18,654 nucleotides of DNA from CBIFWW01 sp966186435 (GCA_966186435.1 CBIFWW010000062.1:1-18654); one strand, 5' to 3'. Positions 5,348-13,500 are shown, counted from the first letter of the stretch. Notes: generated by a model from the letters alone, not told the origin. Translations and numbers: made by a program.

Positions 5348-6796
5348 TTAATGCTTGAGGCGCCGCATCAGGCGCCCTTTTAACCCGGTATCAAAGCGCC
5401 ATACGTAATCAAAAATGCGCATTATGCCGGGTTTGCCATATCCGGACATCGCCAGGGCATGGAAGCGATGGGCATGAAGTTTTCGTTTCCCGATCGCCAA
5501 AATCACCTCATCCGGCAAGCGCTGGGCGATGAAGTCAGAGATTATCACCGTGTCGGCATCCTGCCAGTCCGGGGTATTCAGTTTATCCACCACCTGGTGC
5601 AGACAGCCGCCCAAATCAGTACCGCCGCGGAACTGTTGGCTAAGAAAACGAATCGCCTGCTCCAGCCCATCTTCAGCGGTCAGTTCATATTGCACGACTC
5701 CACCAGAAAACAGCATCACATAGCAACGCCGCCGCTCTTCCAGCGCGATGCGCATTAGCGCCAGGCAAAATGCCTTAGCACATTGCTCATTAAAGCCGCC
5801 CATTGAGCCGGACGTATCCACGCAGACAATAAATGGCCCCTGCGGCTGTTTTTCGCTATCCCGTTTGATCACCGGCCGCTGTACTTCTTTCTCACGCCAG
5901 GCATCCCCCTGAAGTCGGTAAGTGAGCAGTTGCTTCTCCACCAGCCGGCGATAAAACTCGTACTCCAGTTCGCTGATCCCCAGCGTTGCCAGTTCCGGGG
6001 GTAACAATCGCAGAATATCGTCACTTTGATGGATACCTTCTACCTGCTCAGGCACCGTAGCTGGTTCACGCACCCAGGTATGCCAGGTTTCTAGCGGGGC
6101 ATCTTTCTGGGGGACATTTTTTGCTTCCCGGGATCGTCCCAGCTGGCGGGCCAGCTCCAGCAGCTCCGGCTGACCATTAAGAAAATCCCCGTATTGAAGG
6201 ATGCGTTGATAGTCCCCCCGTTTAAGCGGCGCGGCGCTGAGATCCCATAAGCGCCCGGCGGCTTCATCATTACTTCCTAACACCGGCGAGAGCTGGCCGC
6301 TCAAGGTCAGCCGTTGCTGAAGGGTATTCAATAAGGCTTCTTGCTCTTCCTGTAACAGGGCTTGGTTGATAGCCGTCACCTGGAGTACCAGGCTAAGCCG
6401 CCAACGTTGCAGGAATAGGGTATGTAAAGAGGGGGTAAAAGTGGGATTGCTGGCGATAAGCTGCTGGCCTTGGCCGTAAAAAGGAGAATCCAGGGCCTGT
6501 AACTGGCTGAGCAAATAAGGCAGCTGGCTTTCTATTTCGCGATGGGGCTGGAGCTGGGCCTGTTGATAAAGTTGCACTTCCTGGCCCAGGGTGGCCGGGA
6601 TTCTGGCATCCGCCAGGCGGGCTTTTAATTTATCACGCCATTGGCCTACATCCCGGGTGATAGCCTGTTTAAGGCGCGGGTGTTTCTCAAAAAATAACGC
6701 CAGCTGCGGTGCTGCCAGCAAAGTCAGGATCAATTCTTCAATCAGCTCTGCTTCGCTGATGGCCAGAATGGCATCCACCGCCATCAGGCTTAGCAT
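5348..6796 (-). CDS. viaA: VWA-domain protein ViaA, partner of the RavA ATPase
   Basis: ViaA carries a C-terminal von Willebrand A domain and stimulates the ATPase RavA. In E. coli the pair has been linked to respiratory complexes (Nuo, fumarate reductase), membrane lipids and aminoglycoside sensitivity. The protein has 482 residues, against 483 as I recall for E. coli. The N-terminal helical part covers about 1-315. The VWA domain follows with an intact metal-ion site: DTSGSMGG with D327, S329 and S331, T393 in FRGGTD, and D421 in ISDF. It is the second gene of the ravA-viaA operon, and its ATG at 6796 overlaps the end of ravA by 7 bp, implying translational coupling. The last codons also encode the asnA terminator on the other strand. 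Confidence 0.97.
   Translation of the reverse strand: MLSLMAVDAILAISEAELIEELILTLLAAPQLALFFEKHPRLKQAITRDVGQWRDKLKARLADARIPATLGQEVQLYQQAQLQPHREIESQLPYLLSQLQALDSPFYGQGQQLIASNPTFTPSLHTLFLQRWRLSLVLQVTAINQALLQEEQEALLNTLQQRLTLSGQLSPVLGSNDEAAGRLWDLSAAPLKRGDYQRILQYGDFLNGQPELLELARQLGRSREAKNVPQKDAPLETWHTWVREPATVPEQVEGIHQSDDILRLLPPELATLGISELEYEFYRRLVEKQLLTYRLQGDAWREKEVQRPVIKRDSEKQPQGPFIVCVDTSGSMGGFNEQCAKAFCLALMRIALEERRRCYVMLFSGGVVQYELTAEDGLEQAIRFLSQQFRGGTDLGGCLHQVVDKLNTPDWQDADTVIISDFIAQRLPDEVILAIGKRKLHAHRFHALAMSGYGKPGIMRIFDYVWRFDTGLKGRLMRRLKH
5359..5381 (+). terminator. asnA terminator embedded in the viaA 3' end
   Basis: GGCGCC (5359-5364) and GGCGCC (5371-5376) form a 6-bp GC stem with loop GCATCA, followed by CTTTTAA. 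It begins 12 bases after the asnA stop codon and falls within the last codons of viaA on the opposite strand. The short T-run makes it moderate in strength. Confidence 0.6.
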
Positions 6797-8286
6797 TTTT
6801 GCGCCTGACGGATCTGCTCGGCTACCGCCTGTAGGCTGGCCTCAATCCGGCTTAGCCAGTCAGGGTCGATAAACAGGCAGCGCTGTTCGTCGCTAAATAG
6901 CCGGTGTTGGTGGTGCCAGTCAGCCATTAAGCCTTCCAGCTGCTGGTGGATTACCTCCGGTACAGTCTCAGAAGTGACGCTGGCTAGCTGGAGGTTGGAC
7001 TGTTGTAAGCTGGCATCCTGCATCACCAGGTGCCCGGCGCTGCCCACTTCCAGATTGAGAGGCTGTTCGAAGCCAATTCCGTTCAGCTTGCCCTTTATCT
7101 CCCCGCCTTTTTGCAGCCAGTGTTCCAGTTTGGCGCGATCGACAGCCACATGAATCACTTTAATTTCATGGATGATTAGCGGCGTTTGCAGCATCAATGT
7201 AAGTGACTGCTCACTAATGGCCGTAGGTAATGAATACGCGGTTTTACGGCCAAATAAGCCGCTGCTGCGCTCAAATATCAAGGCCTTGCTGTCATTATTT
7301 TGTTGTTGGAGTTGCAAGCGCTGCTGGTTAATGGCACTCAGCCGGGCGACAAAAGCATTCTGTTGCCAGGACTGCCCGGTCATCAAAATGTCTAGCTGCT
7401 GCTCCATTAATGTGCGTGCGCCAAGGTCATGCCAAAGACAATCTTTTAGCAGGATAAGATCAATGGGGCCGACGCGTTGTCGCCCGCTAAAGAAGGCACT
7501 GGCCTGGAGTAGGCGGATGGCCTTTTTCCAGCGGCGGTCAGAGATATAAGGCGCACTGTCCAGGGCGTCCAGGCGCTGGCGCAGGGTGAATATCAGCTCA
7601 AAAACGTTATCCGGCAGGGGGACGGCGTTAATATCCTGCTGCCACTGATGATATTCGTCGTCGGTCACCTGAAGGGCGGCGGGGACCGGGTTAGTGTTGT
7701 CTTCATGGTGGCTGGTGAGCATGGCGCGGAAGTGATTTTTCTCCTGCACCCGCTCCAGGCTCAAGCGGATCAGCATCCGGTCATAAAGCGCTTCCAGGCT
7801 GCTGTCGGCTTCGGGCAATTCGTTGGAGGCGGCCACCAGCAAACGCATTGGGATGGGTTCCTCACTGGCACCATTACGGAAACGGCGTTCGTTGATAGCC
7901 GTCAGCAGGGTATTTAATATTGCCGGGCCAGCTTTCCATATTTCATCTAAAAAGACGATTTCTGCCTCTGGCAAATAGCCATCGGTCAGGCGAATATATC
8001 TTCCTTCGTCTTTTAAGGCGGAAATACTTAATGGCCCAAACACCTCTTCCGGGGTGGAAAAGCGGGTCATCAAATATTCAAAAGCGTGGGCGTGGGAAAA
8101 GGCGAACTTCAGGCGGCGGGCGATCAGGCTTTTGGCGATTCCCGGTGGGCCAAGCAGAAATACGCTCTCCCCGCTTAAGGCGGCCAACAGGCAAAGCCGA
8201 ATAGCATGGCTACGTTCAAATAATCCCTGCTCCAGCGCTACGGCCAGCTGTGAAATTCTTTCTGCTAACAAACGTGATTGAGCCAT
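6790..8286 (-). CDS. ravA: MoxR-family AAA+ ATPase RavA
   Basis: RavA is a hexameric MoxR ATPase that in E. coli binds the inducible lysine decarboxylase CadA/LdcI and acts with ViaA. The 498-residue length equals the E. coli protein. The AAA+ module occupies the N-terminal part, with Walker A GPPGIAKS at 46-53, Walker B VFLDE at 111-115, sensor-1 AASNE at 152-156 and an arginine near YDRM (168-171). The C-terminal part (about 310-498) holds the LARA and triple-helical regions; the NGIGFEQPLNLEV segment resembles the LARA domain. The ribosome-binding site AAGGA is rather far (about 12 bases) from the ATG. The gene is first in the ravA-viaA operon and divergent from kup. Confidence 0.97.
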   Translation of the reverse strand: MAQSRLLAERISQLAVALEQGLFERSHAIRLCLLAALSGESVFLLGPPGIAKSLIARRLKFAFSHAHAFEYLMTRFSTPEEVFGPLSISALKDEGRYIRLTDGYLPEAEIVFLDEIWKAGPAILNTLLTAINERRFRNGASEEPIPMRLLVAASNELPEADSSLEALYDRMLIRLSLERVQEKNHFRAMLTSHHEDNTNPVPAALQVTDDEYHQWQQDINAVPLPDNVFELIFTLRQRLDALDSAPYISDRRWKKAIRLLQASAFFSGRQRVGPIDLILLKDCLWHDLGARTLMEQQLDILMTGQSWQQNAFVARLSAINQQRLQLQQQNNDSKALIFERSSGLFGRKTAYSLPTAISEQSLTLMLQTPLIIHEIKVIHVAVDRAKLEHWLQKGGEIKGKLNGIGFEQPLNLEVGSAGHLVMQDASLQQSNLQLASVTSETVPEVIHQQLEGLMADWHHQHRLFSDEQRCLFIDPDWLSRIEASLQAVAEQIRQAQKC

Positions 8287-8314
8287 AATTAGTCTGCATC
8301 CTTACTCATTCATA

Positions 8315-8336
8315 TCGCCAGATAATGGCGAGTATA
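8315..8336 (-). promoter_or_regulatory. Possible ravA promoter -10 with adjacent dyad
   Basis: On the minus strand TATACT (8336-8331) is a good -10, about 45 bases upstream of the ravA start. No clear -35 is found at 16-18 bp, which would be compatible with sigma-S use; E. coli ravA is sigma-S dependent. It is followed at once by the dyad TCGCCA-TTATC-TGGCGA (8331-8315), which would cover the start site or form a 5'-end hairpin in the mRNA. Confidence 0.4.
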
Positions 8337-8418
8337 TAGCCATCATCTGTTTGGCGGTATGTAATTGACCAGCCAGATGAAATACTTGTGCCAGGTTAAA
8401 GCGAACCTATTTAGGGGT

Positions 8419-8483
8419 ACGATTTTTTCCGTAATCGTGCATACTGTGCGTTTTTTGTGGGCCAAGGGACTAAGCGCACGATT
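8419..8483 (+). repeat. Competing inverted repeats in the kup upstream region
   Basis: ACGATT at 8419-8424, AATCGTGC at 8433-8440 and GCACGATT at 8476-8483 form a set in which the middle copy is complementary to both outer ones. It pairs over 6 bp with the left copy (8-base loop) or over 8 bp with the right copy. The right copy lies 26 bases before the kup start. A T6 run (8451-8456) and a possible -10 CATACT (8440-8445) fall between them. Whether they act as RNA switches or protein-binding sites is not known. Confidence 0.5.
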
Positions 8484-8509
8484 TCAGGATCCTAACGAAA
8501 GATTAGTCT

Positions 8510-10378
8510 ATGAGCACTGATAATAAGCAATCGCTTACGGCGGTTACGCTGGCGGCAATTGGGGTGGTATACGGTGATATCGGTACCAGCCCTCTTTATA
8601 CCCTTCGAGAATGTCTTTCAGGCCAATTTGGTTTTGGCGTTGAACGGGATGCCATTTTCGGGTTTCTGTCACTGATATTCTGGCTGTTGATTCTTGTTGT
8701 ATCAGTTAAATATCTGACCTTCGTCATGCGTGCTGATAACGCAGGGGAAGGGGGTATTTTAACGCTAATGTCTTTGGCTGGACGGAACACCTCCCCCAAA
8801 GTGACCTCTATATTGGTCATCATTGGGCTAATTGGCGGTAGTTTTTTCTATGGGGAAGTGGTTATCACACCGGCGATATCGGTGATGTCTGCCATTGAAG
8901 GCCTTGAAATCGCCGCCCCGTCGCTGGAACCCTATATCGTTCCGCTGTCAGTCATCGTGCTGACGCTGCTGTTTGCTATCCAGAAGCACGGCACCGGGAT
9001 GGTGGGGAAACTGTTTGCCCCTATCATGATGGTGTGGTTCCTGGTGCTGGGCATACTGGGTGTCCGCAGTATCATTGGTAACCCGGCAGTGCTGGAAGCA
9101 TTGAACCCGCTGTATGCGGTTCACTTCTTTATCGAATATAAATCCATTTCCTTTGTGGCGCTGGGTGCCGTGGTGCTGTCCATCACTGGGGTTGAGGCGC
9201 TGTATGCCGATATGGGTCACTTCGGTAAATTGCCGATTCGCATTGCCTGGTTCTCTGCAGTATTGCCTTGTCTGGTGCTGAACTATTTCGGCCAAGGCGC
9301 GCTGCTGTTGAAAAACCCGGAAGCGATTAAGAACCCGTTCTTCTTGCTGGCACCTGACTGGGCACTTATCCCGCTACTGATTCTGGCGACATTAGCCACG
9401 GTTATCGCCTCCCAGGCGGTTATCTCCGGGGTATTCTCGTTGACCCGTCAGGCGGTGCGGTTAGGCTATCTGTCGCCAATGCGCATCATCTACACCTCAG
9501 AGATGGAGTCCGGTCAAATCTACATTCCTTTCATTAACTGGCTGCTGTACGTGGCGGTGGTGATTGTGATTATCAGCTTTGAACATTCCAGCAATCTGGC
9601 GGCGGCCTATGGTATTGCGGTGACCGGCACCATGGTGCTGACCTCGATCCTGACCTGTACCGTGGCGATGAAGAACTGGCACTGGAATAAGATCCTGGTG
9701 CTGTCAGTGGGGGCGGTCTTCCTATGTATCGATATCCCGCTGTTCTCTGCTAACGTGCAGAAAATCTTCTCCGGTGGTTGGCTACCGTTAACGCTGGGTC
9801 TGATCATGTTTATGGTGATGACCACTTGGAAGAGCGAGCGTTTCCGCCTGCTGCGCCGGATGCATGAGCACGGTAACTCTCTGGAAGCGATGATTGCTTC
9901 GCTTGAGAAATCTCCGCCGGTACGGGTGCCTGGCACCGCGGTATATATGTCCCGTGCATTGAACGTGATCCCGTTTGCTCTGATGCATAACCTTAAGCAT
10001 AACAAGGTGCTGCATGAGCGGGTGATCCTGCTGACGCTGAGAACCGAAGATGCGCCATACGTCCACAATGTGCGCCGGGTATCCATCGAACAGCTTTCGC
10101 CTACGTTCTGGCGCGTGGTGGCAAGCTACGGTTGGCGTGAAACGCCGAACGTGGAAGAGGTATTCCACCGCTGCGGCCTGGAAGGGTTGAGCTGCCGAAT
10201 GATGGAGACCTCCTTCTTTATGTCTCATGAATCCTTAATTATCGGCAAACGCCCTTGGTATCTGCGACTGCGCGGCAAGCTGTTCCTGCTGCTCCAGCGT
10301 AATGCCCTGCGCGCGCCGGATCAGTTTGAAATCCCGCCTAACCGGGTTATCGAACTCGGCACCCAAGTAGAGATTTGA
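8510..10378 (+). CDS. kup: Low-affinity potassium transporter Kup (TrkD)
   Basis: Kup is a constitutive K+/H+ symporter of the inner membrane that also brings in caesium. It matters mostly at low pH and high osmolarity. The 622-residue protein has the E. coli length. About twelve transmembrane helices fill residues 12-430, followed by a cytoplasmic C-terminal domain (about 440-622) that is almost identical to the E. coli one. The functionally important acidic residues are in place: D23 in VYGDIGTSPLYT, E116 in FFYGEVVITP and E229 in TGVEALYADMGHFGK. The start matches MSTDNKQSL, but I see no strong Shine-Dalgarno sequence before it. The gene is monocistronic: it diverges from ravA and ends in a strong terminator three bases after its stop. 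Confidence 0.98.
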   Translation: MSTDNKQSLTAVTLAAIGVVYGDIGTSPLYTLRECLSGQFGFGVERDAIFGFLSLIFWLLILVVSVKYLTFVMRADNAGEGGILTLMSLAGRNTSPKVTSILVIIGLIGGSFFYGEVVITPAISVMSAIEGLEIAAPSLEPYIVPLSVIVLTLLFAIQKHGTGMVGKLFAPIMMVWFLVLGILGVRSIIGNPAVLEALNPLYAVHFFIEYKSISFVALGAVVLSITGVEALYADMGHFGKLPIRIAWFSAVLPCLVLNYFGQGALLLKNPEAIKNPFFLLAPDWALIPLLILATLATVIASQAVISGVFSLTRQAVRLGYLSPMRIIYTSEMESGQIYIPFINWLLYVAVVIVIISFEHSSNLAAAYGIAVTGTMVLTSILTCTVAMKNWHWNKILVLSVGAVFLCIDIPLFSANVQKIFSGGWLPLTLGLIMFMVMTTWKSERFRLLRRMHEHGNSLEAMIASLEKSPPVRVPGTAVYMSRALNVIPFALMHNLKHNKVLHERVILLTLRTEDAPYVHNVRRVSIEQLSPTFWRVVASYGWRETPNVEEVFHRCGLEGLSCRMMETSFFMSHESLIIGKRPWYLRLRGKLFLLLQRNALRAPDQFEIPPNRVIELGTQVEI

Positions 10379-10380
10379 CC

Positions 10381-10406
10381 AAAAGCCCCTTTTACAGGGG
10401 TTTTTT
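10381..10406 (+). terminator. Intrinsic terminator of kup
   Basis: CCCCT (10386-10390) pairs with AGGGG (10396-10400) around a TTTAC loop. The stem can lengthen by a G-T pair and the A-run/T-run flanks. T6 follows (10401-10406). It starts right after the kup stop codon and separates kup from the rbs operon. Confidence 0.9.
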
Positions 10407-10455
10407 ATTGCCTGATTATTAGGGTTCACTACTGAATGCATTCATCCTGCAAACA

Positions 10456-10471
10456 CCAGCGAAACGTTTCG
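10456..10471 (+). promoter_or_regulatory. Upstream RbsR operator
   Basis: The palindrome core CGAAACGTTTCG (10460-10471) is typical of LacI-family operators with a central CG step. The 16 bases from 10456 are identical to those at the second operator 80 bp downstream. Its right end overlaps the CRP-like site. Confidence 0.8.
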
Positions 10472-10486
10472 ATAACGATCACACTT
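10465..10486 (+). promoter_or_regulatory. Possible CRP site of the rbs promoter
   Basis: TTCGA (10468-10472), six bases, then TCACA (10479-10483) match 8 of 10 positions of the TGTGA-N6-TCACA core. The right half is perfect and the left half weak. Its centre at 10475.5 lies about 61.5 bases before the predicted start site near 10537, the classical class I distance. CRP activation of the rbs operon is established in E. coli. Confidence 0.55.
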
Positions 10487-10500
10487 TTATCGTAATGACG

Positions 10501-10530
10501 TTGTTTTGACCAAATGGCCTCTTCTAAAAT
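10501..10530 (+). promoter_or_regulatory. Predicted rbs operon promoter
   Basis: A -35 TTGTTT (10501-10506) and a -10 TAAAAT (10525-10530) are separated by 18 bp. TTGACC at 10506-10511 is a better -35 hexamer but leaves only 13 bp. A start near 10537 would lie inside the downstream RbsR operator, as expected for simple repression. Confidence 0.6.
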
Positions 10531-10537
10531 CCGTGCC

Positions 10538-10553
10538 AGCGAAACGTTTCGCT
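10538..10553 (+). promoter_or_regulatory. Main RbsR operator
   Basis: The perfect 16-bp palindrome AGCGAAACGTTTCGCT covers the predicted transcription start, 13 bases before the rbsD start codon. From memory it is the same palindrome as in the E. coli rbs operator, so binding by the RbsR encoded in this operon is very likely. Confidence 0.92.
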
Positions 10554-10566
10554 CACGGAGCATACA

Positions 10567-10986
10567 ATGAAAAAAGGTACCTTACTCAACGCTGATATTT
10601 CTGCTGTTGTTTCCCGTCTGGGTCATACCGATACATTAGTTATTGCCGATGCAGGTCTTACTATCCCTGCCTCTACACAACGTATCGACCTGGCGTTAAC
10701 ACAGGGCACCCCTGCTTTTATGGATGTGCTTGGCGTGGTCACCGCTGAAATGCAGGTTGAGTCAGCCATTCTTGCGATAGAAATTAAACAACAAAACCCG
10801 CAGCTCCATGCCCAATTGATTGCCCATTTAGAAGCACTGCAACAGCACCAGGGAAACACCATTTCCATCAACTACACCACCCACGAGCAGTTTAAACAAC
10901 AAACCGCCAGTAGCCGGGCTGTGATCCGCAGCGGGGAATGTTCCCCTTATGCGAACGTCATCCTGTGTGCTGGCGTCACTTTCTGA
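10567..10986 (+). CDS. rbsD: D-ribose pyranase RbsD
   Basis: RbsD speeds interconversion of the pyranose and furanose forms of ribose, giving the form RbsK phosphorylates. The 139-residue length matches E. coli. Conserved features include the catalytic HTDTLVIADAGL region near residues 20-31 (H20 and D28), the central MDVLGVVTAEMQVESAIL block, and the C-terminal TTHEQFKQQTASSRAVIRSGECSPYANV stretch, given here as landmarks. The ATG has GGAG six bases ahead. It is the first gene of the rbs operon, 7 bp before rbsA. It is controlled by the operators and CRP-like site just upstream. The assignment is secure. Confidence 0.97.
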   Translation: MKKGTLLNADISAVVSRLGHTDTLVIADAGLTIPASTQRIDLALTQGTPAFMDVLGVVTAEMQVESAILAIEIKQQNPQLHAQLIAHLEALQQHQGNTISINYTTHEQFKQQTASSRAVIRSGECSPYANVILCAGVTF

Positions 10987-10993
10987 GCCTGCT

Positions 10994-12508
10994 ATGGAAG
11001 CCTTACTGCAACTAAAAGGGATAGATAAATCCTTCCCAGGCGTTAAAGCCCTATCCGGGGCAGCGCTGAATGTTTACCCGGGGCGCGTAATGGCGCTGGT
11101 GGGGGAGAACGGGGCGGGTAAGTCCACCATGATGAAGGTGCTCACCGGGATTTACGCCCGTGATGCCGGTGAACTGCTGTGGCTGGGTAAAGACACCACT
11201 TTTAAAGGGCCGAAGGATTCAGAACAAGCGGGGATTGGCATCATTCATCAGGAACTTAACCTGATTGGCCAGCTCTCCATTGCGGAAAACATCTTCCTCG
11301 GCTGTGAATTCACCCACCGCTTTGGCCGTATCGACTGGAAGAAGATGTATGCCGAGGCAGACAAGCTGCTGGCTCATTTAAACCTGCGTTTTGACAGCCA
11401 CCGGCTGGTGGGCGATCTCTCCATTGGCGACCAGCAAATGGTAGAAATTGCCAAAGTCCTCAGCTTTGACTCCAAAGTCATCATTATGGATGAGCCAACG
11501 AACGCACTCACCGACACGGAAACCGCCTCGTTATTCCGGGTGATCCGTGAGTTAAAAGCGCAGGGCAAGGGGATCGTCTATATCTCCCACCGCATGAAAG
11601 AGATCTTTGAGATTTGCGATGACGTAACTGTATTCCGCGACGGGCAATTTATTGCCGAGCGCGAAGTCGCCACCCTGGAAGAAGACTCACTGATCGAAAT
11701 GATGGTGGGCCGTAAGCTGGAGGATCAATATCCCCATCTGGAAAAAGCCCCCGGCGAGATCCGCCTGAAAGTCGATAACCTCTCTGGTCCTGGCGTGCAC
11801 GGGGTGAGCTTCAATCTGCGCCAAGGGGAAATCCTCGGGGTTGCCGGGCTGATGGGGGCAGGGCGCACTGAATTAATGAAGGTGCTGTATGGCGCGCTGC
11901 CCCGTAGCGGCGGCTATGTCACCCTTGATGGCCGTGAAATGGTCACCCATGCTCCTCAGGATGGCCTGGCGAATGGCATCGTTTATATCTCCGAAGACCG
12001 CAAGCGCGATGGCCTGGTGTTGGGGATGTCGGTAAAAGAAAACATGTCCCTGACGGCATTGCGCTACTTCAGCCGCGGCGGTGGGGGGCTTAAGCATCAG
12101 GATGAACAGCAGGCCGTGGCGGACTTTATCCGCTTATTCAATGTAAAGACCCCATCCATGGAGCAACCTATTGGGCTGCTTTCCGGGGGGAACCAGCAGA
12201 AGGTCGCCATCGCCCGTGGCCTGATGACCCGGCCAAAAGTGCTGATCCTCGACGAACCCACCCGTGGGGTGGATGTGGGGGCCAAAAAAGAGATCTACCA
12301 GTTAATTAACCAATTTAAGGGCGATGGCCTGAGCATCATATTAGTTTCCAGCGAAATGCCAGAGGTTCTCGGCATGAGTGACCGGATTATGGTGATGCAT
12401 GAAGGGCATCTGGGTGGGGTATTCACCCGTGAAGAGGCAACACAAGAGCGATTAATGGCCGCAGCCGTTGGCAAGCTCAACCGCGAAAACCAGGAGCAAC
12501 CCCTATGA
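10994..12508 (+). CDS. rbsA: Ribose import ATP-binding protein RbsA
   Basis: RbsA is the cytoplasmic ATPase of the RbsABC ribose importer and has two fused nucleotide-binding domains. I chose the ATG at 10994 rather than an in-frame one at 10949 inside rbsD. It gives MEALLQLKGIDKSFPGVKAL, the known N-terminus, and 504 residues against 501 in E. coli. Domain 1 has Walker A GENGAGKS (37-44), signature LSIGDQQ (142-148) and Walker B ending D166-E167. Domain 2 has the degenerate Walker A GLMGAGRT (285-292, arginine for lysine), usual in this family, with signature LSGGNQQ (396-402) and Walker B D420-E421. It starts 7 bp after rbsD and overlaps rbsC by 4 bp (ATGA), indicating coupled translation. 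Confidence 0.98.
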   Translation: MEALLQLKGIDKSFPGVKALSGAALNVYPGRVMALVGENGAGKSTMMKVLTGIYARDAGELLWLGKDTTFKGPKDSEQAGIGIIHQELNLIGQLSIAENIFLGCEFTHRFGRIDWKKMYAEADKLLAHLNLRFDSHRLVGDLSIGDQQMVEIAKVLSFDSKVIIMDEPTNALTDTETASLFRVIRELKAQGKGIVYISHRMKEIFEICDDVTVFRDGQFIAEREVATLEEDSLIEMMVGRKLEDQYPHLEKAPGEIRLKVDNLSGPGVHGVSFNLRQGEILGVAGLMGAGRTELMKVLYGALPRSGGYVTLDGREMVTHAPQDGLANGIVYISEDRKRDGLVLGMSVKENMSLTALRYFSRGGGGLKHQDEQQAVADFIRLFNVKTPSMEQPIGLLSGGNQQKVAIARGLMTRPKVLILDEPTRGVDVGAKKEIYQLINQFKGDGLSIILVSSEMPEVLGMSDRIMVMHEGHLGGVFTREEATQERLMAAAVGKLNRENQEQPL

Positions 12509-13473
12509 GTACCCAGTCTATCCCGAATCAGCGCCGCTGGTTTTCCAAAGCCTGGTTGATGGAGCAAAAGTCGCTGATCGCCCTGCTGGTGTTGATTGCC
12601 ATTGTCTCCAGCCTCAGCCCCAATTTCTTCACTATCAACAACCTGTTCAATATTCTGCAGCAAACCTCGGTGAACGCCATTATGGCGGTGGGGATGACGC
12701 TGGTTATCCTCACTTCCGGAATCGACCTGTCCGTCGGTTCTTTATTGGCGCTGACCGGGGCCGTTGCTGCTTCTATTGTTGGCTTTGAAGTCAATGCGCT
12801 GGTGGCTGTTGCGGGTGCGTTGGCCCTGGGGGCCGCTATTGGCGGCATTACGGGCATCATCGTGGCAAAAGGCCGGGTTCAAGCCTTTATTGCCACCCTA
12901 GTGATGATGCTACTGCTGCGCGGGGCCACCATGGTTTATACCAACGGTAGCCCGATCAACACTGGCTTCTCTGATAACGCTGACCTGTTCGGTTGGTTTG
13001 GTATTGGCCGCCCGCTGGGGATTCCAACCCCGGTTTGGATCATGGCAATTGTCTTCCTGGCGGTGTGGTACATGCTGCACCACACCCGCCTGGGACGCTA
13101 CATCTATGCCCTGGGGGGGAATGAAGCCGCCACCCGGCTCTCCGGTATTAACGTCAACCGGGTAAAAATCATCGTTTATTCCCTGTGCGGCATGTTTGCG
13201 GCACTGGCCGGGGTAATTGAAGTGGCCCGCCTGTCTTCAGCCCAGCCAACGGCAGGCACCGGTTATGAGCTGGATGCTATCGCCGCCGTGGTGTTAGGCG
13301 GGACCAGCCTGGCCGGTGGCAAAGGGCGCATTGTTGGGACCCTGATCGGCGCATTAATACTTGGTTTCCTCAATAATGGCTTGAATTTGCTCGGTGTTTC
13401 TTCCTATTACCAGATGATCGTCAAAGCGGTAGTGATTTTGCTGGCGGTGCTGGTAGATAACAAAAAACAGTAA
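12505..13473 (+). CDS. rbsC: Ribose ABC transporter permease RbsC
   Basis: RbsC forms the inner-membrane channel of the ribose importer, working as a dimer with RbsA and receiving ribose from RbsB. The 322-residue protein is one longer than the E. coli one as I recall it. It is strongly hydrophobic with about ten membrane segments. Family landmarks include GMTLVILTSGIDLSVGS near residues 72-88 and the EAATRLSGIN loop near 206-215 that contacts the ATPase. The C-terminal part contains IAAVVLGGTSLAGGKG. The start overlaps the rbsA stop by 4 bp. rbsB follows 27 bp later with its own ribosome-binding site, ACAGGA. No unusual feature is seen. Confidence 0.98.
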   Translation: MSTQSIPNQRRWFSKAWLMEQKSLIALLVLIAIVSSLSPNFFTINNLFNILQQTSVNAIMAVGMTLVILTSGIDLSVGSLLALTGAVAASIVGFEVNALVAVAGALALGAAIGGITGIIVAKGRVQAFIATLVMMLLLRGATMVYTNGSPINTGFSDNADLFGWFGIGRPLGIPTPVWIMAIVFLAVWYMLHHTRLGRYIYALGGNEAATRLSGINVNRVKIIVYSLCGMFAALAGVIEVARLSSAQPTAGTGYELDAIAAVVLGGTSLAGGKGRIVGTLIGALILGFLNNGLNLLGVSSYYQMIVKAVVILLAVLVDNKKQ

Positions 13474-13500
13474 CGCATAACCCTACAGGACATCTGAACT

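Noticed and set aside
9607..10228. Minus-strand open frames of 146 and 159 codons opposite kup
   Set aside because: They are shadows of the kup C-terminal coding sequence, with no family resemblance and no ribosome-binding site noted.
10506..10530. TTGACC as the -35 of the rbs promoter
   Set aside because: It leaves only a 13-bp spacer to TAAAAT. TTGTTT with 18 bp fits better, although its hexamer is weaker.
10949..10993. Upstream in-frame rbsA start inside rbsD
   Set aside because: The ATG at 10994 restores the conserved N-terminus MEALLQLKGI; the 15 extra residues are out-of-frame rbsD sequence.
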